From Roseovarius sp. (GTDB lineage Bacteria > Pseudomonadota > Alphaproteobacteria > Rhodobacterales > Rhodobacteraceae), in assembly GCA_023260815.1 (NCBI GenBank), contig JALQUE010000061.1, forward strand, positions 1 through 9,845: a stretch of DNA of 9,845 bases. The letters are read 5' to 3'. Positions 1-5,370 of the stretch are shown piece by piece. The first letter of the stretch is position 1. Each line of letters begins with the position of its first letter. A model generated the notes under the pieces. That model did no database searches. It was not told the origin of the DNA and saw only the letters and a program-made list of their open reading frames with translations. The position numbers and the translations under genes were made by a program.

Positions 1-18
1 ATCCTACCACCCCAGCCA
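1..18 (+). tRNA. tRNA-Gln, 3' end only (partial)
   Basis: The first 18 bases fit the 3' end of a tRNA: the last two T-loop bases (AT), a T-stem 3' strand (CCTAC), an acceptor 3' strand (CACCCCA), discriminator G and an encoded CCA. The acceptor strand predicts a 5' end of TGGGGTG. A U1-A72 pair followed by a G run, with G73, is the hallmark of bacterial tRNA-Gln (E. coli tRNA-Gln also ends ACCCCAGCCA). The anticodon lies outside the window, so the Gln identity rests on the acceptor end alone. Confidence 0.75.
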
Positions 19-47
19 AATCCTCCCGATCCTTGAAGCGATAATCC

Positions 48-66
48 GCGCGGGATGCCCCCGCGC
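48..66 (+). repeat. GC-rich hairpin 30 bases after tRNA-Gln
   Basis: GCGCGGG (48-54) and CCCGCGC (60-66) form a perfect 7-bp stem around a 5-base loop. It lies just downstream of the tRNA-Gln 3' end, so it may be a 3' trailer or termination hairpin. No T-run follows, so it is not a classical intrinsic terminator. Confidence 0.4.
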
Positions 67-184
67 CGAACGTGCTTAGGTAAGCGCCCCCGCAACGGGT
101 GCCTCGGGCGGATCATCCCCTCGCTCTCCTCGACCGGGCCACCCGAGGGATCCTTCGTTTCTGTTTTTCGCCACACCCTCGCGG

Positions 185-234
185 GCACCGGAGCCGTCAA
201 AACGCTCCCGTCGATTGACGGTCGGTTCGGGTGC
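185..234. repeat. Nested inverted repeats, possible structured RNA
   Basis: The inner stem CCGTCAA (194-200) / TTGACGG (215-221) is a perfect 7-bp pair with a 14-base loop. An outer 5-bp pair, GCACC (185-189) / GGTGC (230-234), encloses it. The two stems are separated by internal loops of 4 and 8 bases. Nested pairing in a non-coding interval hints at an RNA element, but stems this short arise by chance fairly often in GC-rich DNA. Confidence 0.3.
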
Positions 235-424
235 GAAATCTGAACGGTCCGGCGATTGATCCGGGGATACCTTCGGTCTTCGGAGCATAGATTGCCAAGC
301 TTTCCCCGAACCGCCTCGCGGTCGACGTCCGGGTGGTTGGTTTCCGGCCAATGCAGGGCCGCAGGCGATGGCTCCACGCGGCTTGACCGTTCCATGTCAG
401 TGATGGTGGGGGGTCCGTTCAAGC

Positions 425-457
425 GAACATGGGCAAGCAGGACACCCGCCCATGTTC
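425..457 (-). terminator. 10-bp perfect hairpin downstream of the VPLPA-CTERM gene
   Basis: GAACATGGGC (425-434) and GCCCATGTTC (448-457) form a perfect 10-bp stem with a 13-base loop. It starts 17 bases beyond the stop codon of the minus-strand VPLPA-CTERM gene, so it is best read as that transcript's 3' hairpin (terminator or RNA-stabilising structure). There is no T-run after it on the minus strand, so intrinsic termination is uncertain. Confidence 0.5.
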
Positions 458-474
458 AAATGTCTGACACTCCC

Positions 475-1158
475 TCAGGCTGTCTTTGTCTTGCGGCGAC
501 GAAGCCACGCCATCCCGGCGATTCCGGTCAACAGAAGCGGCGCACCGGCGGGAAGGGGAACAACACCGACATCTATACCAGCGACGGCGAAATCGTTATC
601 CGCGTCATCGGTGCAGCTTGCCGCCGTGCAAGGAGGCCGCGACTCTGCCCGTGCCCAGAACTCGATATACGAGACACCAGCGATACCGCCGCCAAAGTCT
701 GCATAGGCATAGCCCGTATTGTCCGACGGATTCATGGCGCGCAATTCGTCCTTCAGCAACGATTTACCACCTGTGTCAAACAGCTCGAAACGAGCCAGTT
801 CACTGCCGCTATTGCTGGTGAACATATCAAAGAAATGAATGCCCAGAACTGTCATAGGCCCTTTGTCGAACGACACTTTGGCCGATTCGACGCTACGGTC
901 GGCATCGATCTCATCGTCACCGATACCAAAACCGTCGTATAAACACGCCAGCGGCCCCAGAGCAGCACAGTAACTGCCAGCCGTTCCATCGAAATTTTGC
1001 GCGTAATTGATTGCACCACTCTCCAGGGACGTAACCGTGGTTCCCGCAGCCGCGCCCCCCGCGGTAAAGTCATAGGTCATCGTCGCAGCTTGCGCGGATG
1101 CACCAAACGCAAAAGAAAAGGCAACGGCAACTGCCGCTGTTTTGAGATAATTTTTCAT
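475..1158 (-). CDS. Secreted VPLPA-CTERM sorting domain protein
   Basis: This is a predicted exported protein of 227 aa. It starts with a signal peptide (Lys residues near the N-terminus, hydrophobic core about 8-20, likely cleavage after SAQA at 24). The C-terminus is a VPLPA-CTERM sorting tail: VPLPAG at 200-205, a hydrophobic segment to about 218, then the basic tail LRRRKTK. In this PEP-CTERM-like family a dedicated exosortase is thought to cut and anchor the protein at the surface; no exosortase gene is in this window. The central region (about 25-198) has no fold I can name. Four cysteines (64, 72, 177, 182) could form two disulfides. The ATG at 1158 is chosen because AGGAG lies 5 bases upstream and the signal peptide follows directly. 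The frame stays open upstream to 1305, but that extension is Lys/Phe/Arg-rich and would bury the signal peptide. A hairpin follows the stop codon. Confidence 0.85.
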   Translation of the reverse strand: MKNYLKTAAVAVAFSFAFGASAQAATMTYDFTAGGAAAGTTVTSLESGAINYAQNFDGTAGSYCAALGPLACLYDGFGIGDDEIDADRSVESAKVSFDKGPMTVLGIHFFDMFTSNSGSELARFELFDTGGKSLLKDELRAMNPSDNTGYAYADFGGGIAGVSYIEFWARAESRPPCTAASCTDDADNDFAVAGIDVGVVPLPAGAPLLLTGIAGMAWLRRRKTKTA

Positions 1159-1163
1159 CGAAG

Positions 1164-1168
1164 CTCCT
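1164..1168 (-). promoter_or_regulatory. Ribosome binding site fixing the VPLPA-CTERM start
   Basis: AGGAG on the minus strand sits 5 bases before the ATG at 1158. It decides the start in favour of the signal-peptide methionine over the longer in-frame extension. Confidence 0.7.
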
Positions 1169-1217
1169 ACAAATTTCTTAAATATCGACATGCGCCTTAA
1201 TATTTGGCCCATATCCA

Positions 1218-1245
1218 AGGATATCGAAAAACTGTCATTTTTCAA
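1218..1245 (-). promoter_or_regulatory. Possible sigma-70-type promoter with overlapping dyad
   Basis: On the minus strand TTGAAA (1245-1240) is followed, after 16 bases, by TATCCT (1223-1218). This is a plausible -35/-10 pair that would start transcription about 50 bases before the VPLPA-CTERM ATG. The -10 overlaps the dyad at 1211-1224, which could be an operator. The match to consensus is moderate, so this is tentative. Confidence 0.3.
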
Positions 1246-1387
1246 AGGAAATCGGCAAAAGCGCCGTTTTTCCGCCTTAAAATAGGCACAATCTCTGAAA
1301 ATCACTTACGTATGAGAAACGATACCATACTTAATCCCGTCATTGATACCAAATCATAGACAATAAAGCGCACAGGCTGCGGTCCGA

Positions 1388-1404
1388 TGGCCCCTCAAGG
1401 GCCA
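1388..1404 (-). terminator. Hairpin just past the cytochrome b gene
   Basis: TGGCCC (1388-1393) and GGGCCA (1399-1404) form a perfect 6-bp stem with a 5-base loop, 12 bases beyond the cytochrome b stop codon on the minus strand. No T-run follows, so it may be a 3' stability hairpin or a weak terminator. Confidence 0.35.
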
Positions 1405-1416
1405 CCGGTAGCCAGT

Positions 1417-2031
1417 TCAGCGCACCGGCTTTCGCCCGGTGACCATCGCCCGAACCAGATTTTCGCGATGCGCGTAACTGGCGATCGCCACGCCCCCGAC
1501 ATGCAGGAAAACCAGCACCAGCGACAGGTTGGCTGCAATCTCGTGGATATCTTCCCACACCTCTCCCGCCTCGTGAGCATCGTCGTCATGGAAAACGGCG
1601 CCCTCATGATCGGTTGCCACCGTGACGATACCAGCCAGCGGTCCACGCCCTTCCTCGACGGCGAGCGTGCCCATGCCCGACACCGCCGTCACCGCCAGCA
1701 TGATCAGCAGCGCCACCGTCATGGCCCCGCCAGCCGGGCTGTGACCGATATGGCGTGTGGCCTGCCCGGTCAGCAAGCCGCGCAAATAGCCCAGAACCGC
1801 GGCAGGCCCGGTCACAAAACCGGAAAACCGCGCATGTTCAGGGCCGACAAAGCCCCAGATCAGCCGCAGCGTGACCGTCACGGCGATCGCATAGCCTGCT
1901 GCGGTGTGCAGCCATTCAGGCTCTCCTTCGGTCAGGAATGCGGTGGCGAAGGCCGCCACCAGCACCCAGTGACCGATCCGGACAATGGGATCCCACACCC
2001 GGATCATGCTCTGCGATTGCGCGTCCGGCAT
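1417..2031 (-). CDS. Cytochrome b561-family membrane protein
   Basis: This 204-aa inner-membrane protein resembles the bacterial cytochrome b561 / Ni-Fe-hydrogenase b-type cytochrome family, which passes electrons across or along the membrane. It shows four hydrophobic segments (about 18-35, 42-62, 103-123, 164-186). The heme-ligand-type histidines fall where the family has them: H21 in GHW (helix 1), H42 at the start of helix 2, H163 (DIHEIAAN) and H177 (FLHVGG) in helix 4. The RHIGHSPAGG segment before helix 3 also fits. The loop between helices 3 and 4 (141-154) is unusually rich in His and acidic residues and should face the periplasm if the N-terminus is cytoplasmic. The start overlaps the upstream PepSY stop codon (TGATG), implying translational coupling; a second Met at residue 9 is the alternative. 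The PepSY neighbour is its likely partner. Confidence 0.85.
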   Translation of the reverse strand: MPDAQSQSMIRVWDPIVRIGHWVLVAAFATAFLTEGEPEWLHTAAGYAIAVTVTLRLIWGFVGPEHARFSGFVTGPAAVLGYLRGLLTGQATRHIGHSPAGGAMTVALLIMLAVTAVSGMGTLAVEEGRGPLAGIVTVATDHEGAVFHDDDAHEAGEVWEDIHEIAANLSLVLVFLHVGGVAIASYAHRENLVRAMVTGRKPVR

Positions 2032-2330
2032 CAGTCGTCATAGCCCCGGCGCCGCACCGGCTCACCCGTGACAGGGTGCAGATAGGCTTCAACGCGCATC
2101 CCGTTCGCATCGAACATCTCGACCTCGTAAAGACCGTATTCAGTGTCGATCTCGCGGATCGTATAGCCTTGGGCCTCCAGTTTCTGCGACAGCGCCGAAA
2201 TGCTCATCCACTCGGCGCGGGGCGGCATGTTTTCAAACCGCTTGTCGTGATCGTCAGACGCCTGCGCGCCACCGACGAAAAGCCCGGCGGCGGTGGCAAG
2301 GGCGGCAGCGAAGAGAATAGGTGCTTTCAT
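2031..2330 (-). CDS. Periplasmic PepSY-domain protein (first gene of minus-strand pair)
   Basis: This 99-aa protein has an N-terminal signal peptide (Lys2, hydrophobic 4-22, likely cleavage after GAQA at 24). One PepSY-type domain follows (about 43-94): a helix with KLEAQGYTIREID, then strands YGLYEVEMFDANG and MRVEAYLHPVTGE. PepSY domains are small alpha/beta modules first seen in peptidase propeptides. Free-standing secreted ones often sit beside b-type cytochromes and two-component genes, and their biochemical role is poorly known. The mature protein begins SDDHDKR and ends YDD, features shared with the PepSY protein encoded divergently at 2462. AAGGAG lies 7 bases before the ATG. It is co-transcribed with and translationally coupled to the cytochrome b gene. 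Confidence 0.85.
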   Translation of the reverse strand: MKAPILFAAALATAAGLFVGGAQASDDHDKRFENMPPRAEWMSISALSQKLEAQGYTIREIDTEYGLYEVEMFDANGMRVEAYLHPVTGEPVRRRGYDD

Positions 2331-2461
2331 GGTCTGTCTCCTTGGGTTGGTGCGGCGTCATTGCCGCGTTCGACAGAGCCGTTGTCGCACACCCCTGCTG
2401 ACCTCAACCTGACGTGCTCTGTCAGCTTGCTGTCAGCGACAGGACGGTAGAAACTGTCCCC
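2331..2461. promoter_or_regulatory. Divergent promoter region between the two PepSY genes
   Basis: This 131-base gap must hold the promoters for both arms of the PepSY/cytochrome/two-component module. It contains a strong ribosome binding site for the minus-strand PepSY gene (AAGGAG, 2343-2338). Next to the plus-strand gene it has a tandem CTGTCA repeat. I see no clear -35/-10 pair for the minus-strand gene. Confidence 0.55.
2419..2453 (+). promoter_or_regulatory. Pho-box-like direct repeat and -10 of the PepSY-regulator-kinase operon
   Basis: CTGTCAGC occurs twice with an 11-base period (2419-2426 and 2430-2437). This gives CTGTCA-N5-CTGTCA, the same architecture as the PhoB box, and OmpR-family regulators generally bind such 11-bp-spaced direct repeats. 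TAGAAA (2448-2453) begins 12 bases after the second CTGTCA. That resembles activator-dependent promoters in which the repeats replace the -35. Transcription would then start near 2460, next to the ATG at 2462. The likely binder is the response regulator encoded in this operon, though a PhoB protein elsewhere is possible. Confidence 0.45.
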
Positions 2462-2773
2462 ATGACATATGCACACCCTCTTCTTGTTGCCGCCTTGGCC
2501 TTGTCCGTCCTGACCGGGCTGCCCGCCGTGGCAAGCGATGACGATCATGAACAGGCCCGCCGTGCGCTGGAACGCGGCGAGGTTCTGCCTCTCACGCGGA
2601 TCCTGAAGATCGGCGAAGGCGCAACCGGCGGTCGGGTGATCGAGGTCGATTTCGAGCGCGATGATGGCCGCTGGATCTACGAGCTGGAACTCCTCACCCC
2701 CGGAGGGCGGCTCATGGAACTCGAGATCGACGGCGCGACAGGCCGCATCCTCAAGAGCGAGTATGACGACTGA
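2462..2773 (+). CDS. Periplasmic PepSY-domain protein (first gene of plus-strand operon)
   Basis: This 103-aa exported protein has a signal peptide (hydrophobic 7-22, likely cleavage after PAVA at 24, no Lys/Arg in the n-region). A PepSY-type domain follows: a helix with ARRALERGEVLPLTRIL (32-48), strands GGRVIEVDFERDDGRWIYELELL, and a terminal MELEIDGATGRIL hairpin. It resembles the divergently encoded PepSY protein in layout, in the acidic/His mature start (SDDDHEQ) and in the final YDD. The ATG at 2462 is chosen because it begins the signal peptide. An in-frame GTG at 2414 would add a non-signal-like extension overlapping the putative promoter. No good Shine-Dalgarno precedes the ATG, so it may be leaderless. 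Its stop overlaps the response regulator start (TGATG). It may act as periplasmic partner or input for the kinase, which is an inference from position. Confidence 0.85.
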   Translation: MTYAHPLLVAALALSVLTGLPAVASDDDHEQARRALERGEVLPLTRILKIGEGATGGRVIEVDFERDDGRWIYELELLTPGGRLMELEIDGATGRILKSEYDD

Positions 2774-3438
2774 TGCGTGTTCTGGCCGTCGAGGACGATC
2801 CCCGCATTGCCACCGATGTGGCCACCGCGCTGAACGGCGCGGGCTTTCGCACCGAAACCTGCGCCGATGGCGAAGAGGCGTGGTTCCTGGGCGATACCGA
2901 AGACTATGACCTGATCGTGCTCGATCTTGGCCTGCCGGGCATGGACGGCCTGTCTGTCCTGAAACGCTGGCGGGCTGCGGGCTGCGACACGCCGGTGCTT
3001 GTGCTGACCGCGCGCGGCACATGGCAGGAGCGCGTCGAAGGGATCGAGGCGGGCGCCGATGACTACCTGCCGAAACCGTTTCGCATGGAAGAACTGGTGG
3101 CCCGCGCCCGGGCCTTGGTGCGCCGCGCCGCCGGTCGCGGGACCGCTGTTCAGGATGTCGGACCACTCAGCCTTGATACCAACCGGATGACCGTCGCGGT
3201 GCGCGGTGTGCCGGTGCAGGTGACGGCGCTGGAATACCGTCTGCTGTCTTATCTGGCGCTCAATTGCGACAGGGTCATCGCGCCGACGGAACTGCTCGAG
3301 CATCTGTATGGCGACGACGACGCCCGCGAAGCCAACGCGCTCGAAGCCGTGGTTGCGCGGCTGCGCCGCAAGCTGGGGGCCGGGGTGATCGGCACCCGTC
3401 GCGGTTTTGGCTACTTTCTCGACGGAACGGCGGCGTGA
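2773..3438 (+). CDS. OmpR/PhoB-family response regulator
   Basis: This 221-aa DNA-binding regulator has a receiver domain (1 to about 115). Its acidic pair is D8/D9, the phospho-acceptor is D51 (LIVLDLGLPG), the switch Thr is T79 (VLTAR) and the conserved Lys is K101 (LPKPF). A winged-helix OmpR/PhoB-type domain follows (about 128-219) with VTALEYRLL, the long recognition helix region EAVVARLRRKLG and the wing TRRGFGY. Length and motifs are standard, with no key residue missing. It starts on the stop codon of the PepSY gene and overlaps the GTG of the kinase gene, so the three genes form one translationally coupled operon. It is the best candidate to bind the CTGTCA repeat upstream. Its layout is like PhoP/QseB regulators paired with PhoQ-like kinases, but the signal is unknown. 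Confidence 0.95.
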   Translation: MRVLAVEDDPRIATDVATALNGAGFRTETCADGEEAWFLGDTEDYDLIVLDLGLPGMDGLSVLKRWRAAGCDTPVLVLTARGTWQERVEGIEAGADDYLPKPFRMEELVARARALVRRAAGRGTAVQDVGPLSLDTNRMTVAVRGVPVQVTALEYRLLSYLALNCDRVIAPTELLEHLYGDDDAREANALEAVVARLRRKLGAGVIGTRRGFGYFLDGTAA

Positions 3439-4778
3439 CGGTGCTGTCGCTGCGCGGACGGCTGCTTGGCGCCGGTGCGATTGCGGTTCTCGTGGCCCTG
3501 ATGCTTGCGGCGGCAGGGCTGGCACAGCTATTCGGAACCCATGTGGAACGGCGCGCCGAAGCCGAACTCTCGGTCTATCTGGATCAGGTCGTGGCGGGGC
3601 TGGCTGCCGACAACGGATCGCTCACCCTTGCCAACGCGCCAGCCGATCCACGATTTTCACGGCCCTATGGCGGTCTTTACTGGCAGATACGCGCCCGGGA
3701 CCAGCTTCTGCGCTCACGGTCACTTTGGGATACGGAATTGACCCTGCCCGACGATACCCTGCTTGACGGCGAGGCCCATCGCCACCGCATGGACGGCCCC
3801 GAAGGCAGCACCCTGCTTGCGCTGGAACGCAGCGTGGCCCTGCCGCCGGGCTTGGGCGGCGGACGGGTGCGTGCCGTCGTCGCGCTGGATGCGGGGGATC
3901 TGGCGGCCGCCAAACGCGCCTTCGTAACCGACATGGCGCCCTATCTGGGGCTTCTGGTCATCGTATTGATCGCCGCGCAATGGGCGCAAGTCACGGTCGG
4001 CCTGTCGCCGCTGCACACCATCGGACAGCGGATTGCCCGACTGCGGATGGATCGTGCCGCGCGCATGGGGTCCGACTGGCCAAGCGAGGTGCAACCTCTG
4101 GCCGCCGAACTTGACGAACTGCTCGGCGCCCGCGAGGCCGAGGTCGACAAGGCCCGCGCGCGCGCCGGGGATCTGGCGCACGGTCTCAAGACCCCCCTGC
4201 AAGCTCTGCTTGGCGAGGCAGGCCGCCTGCGTCAGAAGGGCGAAAGCGCCGCAGCGGACAGCATCGAAGAGGTCGCCACCGCCATGCGCGCCCATGTCGA
4301 CCGTGAACTGGCCCGCACCCGCAGCGCCATGCGCGCCGCCACCTCGCGCGCCGATGCGGCGCTGGTGGTTCAGCGTGTTGTCGCGGTGCTGCGGAAAACA
4401 CCCGATGGCCGGCGGCTGAGATGGGATCTCGATCTGCCCGTCGGCCCGATGCTGGCCATCGACGAGGCGGATCTGGCCGAAGCCTTGGGGGCGCTTGCCG
4501 AAAACGCCGCGCGACATGGGGTCTTGGCGGTGACCATATCTGTCGCTTTCGCCGATCATCACGCGGTGATCTGCATCACCGATGACGGGCCGGGCCTGCC
4601 CCCGGATCGCATCGCCGCAATGACACAGCGCGGCGTGCGCGCCGATCAAAGCGGTCCCGGCACAGGTCTGGGGCTGTCGATCGCTGCCGAAATCGCGGAC
4701 GGCGCCGGTGGACGCCTTGCGCTGCAAAATACCGATGCCGGGCTTTCGGCCTGTCTGCACCTGCCCATAGCCCCCTGA
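3435..4778 (+). CDS. PhoQ-like sensor histidine kinase
   Basis: This 447-aa inner-membrane sensor kinase is the partner of the adjacent regulator. It has a first membrane helix (about 11-33), a periplasmic sensor domain (about 34-167) and a second helix (about 168-186). A HAMP-like linker then leads to the phospho-acceptor H249 in DLAHGLKTPLQ, an H-box form typical of PhoQ-type kinases. The HATPase domain shows the N-box (ALAENAARHG, N357), G1 box (DDGPGLPP, 383-390) and G2 box (GPGTGLGLS, 408-415). The GTG at 3435 is taken as the start because it forms a 4-base GTGA overlap with the regulator stop. The frame is open further upstream only as an antisense-like shadow of the regulator gene. A GTG at 3441 is a minor alternative. 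The sensor domain has no recognisable ligand motif, so the signal cannot be named; the nearby PepSY proteins and cytochrome suggest an envelope redox or metal cue. Confidence 0.92.
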   Translation: MTVLSLRGRLLGAGAIAVLVALMLAAAGLAQLFGTHVERRAEAELSVYLDQVVAGLAADNGSLTLANAPADPRFSRPYGGLYWQIRARDQLLRSRSLWDTELTLPDDTLLDGEAHRHRMDGPEGSTLLALERSVALPPGLGGGRVRAVVALDAGDLAAAKRAFVTDMAPYLGLLVIVLIAAQWAQVTVGLSPLHTIGQRIARLRMDRAARMGSDWPSEVQPLAAELDELLGAREAEVDKARARAGDLAHGLKTPLQALLGEAGRLRQKGESAAADSIEEVATAMRAHVDRELARTRSAMRAATSRADAALVVQRVVAVLRKTPDGRRLRWDLDLPVGPMLAIDEADLAEALGALAENAARHGVLAVTISVAFADHHAVICITDDGPGLPPDRIAAMTQRGVRADQSGPGTGLGLSIAAEIADGAGGRLALQNTDAGLSACLHLPIAP

Positions 4779-4810
4779 GGCGTAGCGGGACAGGTGTGAC
4801 GCCGGGCGCT

Positions 4811-4831
4811 GCCGCGACCCGAGCCGCGACC
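4811..4831. repeat. Short tandem repeat in the kinase/peroxiredoxin convergent gap
   Basis: GCCGCGACC occurs at 4811-4819 and again at 4823-4831, a 9-base direct repeat with a 12-base period. It lies in the 58-base gap where two genes converge. No T-tailed terminator hairpin is visible in the gap; only a 5-bp pair GGCGT (4779-4783)/ACGCC (4799-4803) stands out. Confidence 0.3.
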
Positions 4832-4836
4832 GGGGA

Positions 4837-5370
4837 TCAGCCGTTTCGGGACTTCAGGTAATCCAGCATGACCTCGGCCGAGGACCGCTCCAACGGCACC
4901 CCCGGCGGATTGTCGCAATACCCCGGCTCAGCGAAAAGCTGAACAATCCGGCGATCCTCGACCAGCATGGAATAGCGCCAACTGCGCATCCCCATACCCT
5001 GCCCCGACCGGTCCACCAGCATCCCCATCTTGCGCGTGAATTCGGCGTTGCCGTCCGGCAGCATACCCACCTTTTCGATGCCCTGCGCCTTGCCCCACTG
5101 ATACAGCACGAAGGCATCGTTGACCGCCAGACACCGCACCGCATCAACCCCTTCGGCCAGCAGCGCGTCATGCAGGCGTTCATAGCCGGGCAGGTGGCTG
5201 TCAGAACAGGCCGGCGTAAACGCACCCGGCAAGGCGAACAGGACAACGCGCTTGCCCGCGAACACATCCTCGCTGGTCAGCGCCTGCCATTCGAACGGAT
5301 TGTCTCCCTCCAGGGCCGGGTTGCGCACACGGGTATGGAACACGGCGTCGGGTACGGTTTGTGGGGTCAT
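4837..5370 (-). CDS. Peroxiredoxin, Prx5/AhpC-TSA type
   Basis: This 177-aa thiol peroxidase reduces H2O2 and organic peroxides in the cytoplasm. The peroxidatic cysteine is C55 in LPGAFTPACS, the PGxFTPxC signature of the Prx5 family. The conserved active-site Arg is likely R133 in SWRYSML. C152 near the C-terminus (EPGYCDNPPG) and C80 are other thiols; either could be resolving, or reduction may go through glutaredoxin/glutathione as in many bacterial Prx5 enzymes. No glutaredoxin domain is fused. The ATG at 5370 has AGGA 8 bases upstream, and the frame upstream of it has no family resemblance. The gene is divergent from citF across 232 bases and convergent with the kinase gene, so it is probably transcribed alone. 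Length is near the usual 160-180 aa. Confidence 0.93.
   Translation of the reverse strand: MTPQTVPDAVFHTRVRNPALEGDNPFEWQALTSEDVFAGKRVVLFALPGAFTPACSDSHLPGYERLHDALLAEGVDAVRCLAVNDAFVLYQWGKAQGIEKVGMLPDGNAEFTRKMGMLVDRSGQGMGMRSWRYSMLVEDRRIVQLFAEPGYCDNPPGVPLERSSAEVMLDYLKSRNG

Larger units (their letters stand above)
19..474. other. Non-coding interval after tRNA-Gln with several hairpins
   Basis: I find no credible protein gene in these 456 bases. The open frames are short or Arg/Pro/Gly-rich, lack good ribosome binding sites and resemble no family I know. The stretch does hold several perfect short inverted repeats: 48-54/60-66, 194-200/215-221 enclosed by 185-189/230-234, 310-314/318-322, and 425-434/448-457. 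A T-rich run (158-168) follows a GC-rich segment. It could be the tRNA 3' trailer plus an unrecognised structured RNA, or simply intergenic DNA. It does not match tmRNA, 6S, SRP or RNase P RNA by the motifs I can recognise. Confidence 0.5.
1159..1416. other. AT-rich upstream region of the VPLPA-CTERM gene
   Basis: This 258-base gap between the cytochrome b stop and the VPLPA-CTERM start is visibly more AT-rich than its surroundings, as expected of a promoter region. It contains a perfect dyad ATATCC-AA-GGATAT (1211-1224). It also holds a direct repeat of GATACCA (1321-1327 and 1345-1351) and a hairpin at 1388-1404 next to the cytochrome gene end. I see no gene in it. Confidence 0.5.

Noticed and set aside
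76..351. 91-codon open frame on the minus strand in the non-coding interval
   Set aside because: Arg/Pro/Gly-rich composition, no family resemblance and no convincing ribosome binding site; typical of chance frames in GC-rich DNA.
256..942. 228-codon open frame on the plus strand, antisense to the VPLPA-CTERM gene
   Set aside because: It runs opposite a gene with a signal peptide, sorting tail and good ribosome binding site, and its translation resembles no protein family.
1253..1271. CGGC/GCCG hairpin followed by five T on the plus strand, terminator-like
   Set aside because: Only 4 bp of stem, and no plus-strand gene ends nearby to need it.
1159..1305. N-terminal extension of the VPLPA-CTERM frame
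   Set aside because: It would put 49 Lys/Arg/Phe-rich residues before a clear signal peptide and ignores the AGGAG site at 1164-1168.
3720..4760. 346-codon open frame antisense to the histidine kinase
   Set aside because: The kinase has all catalytic boxes on the plus strand; the antisense translation is unlike any family.
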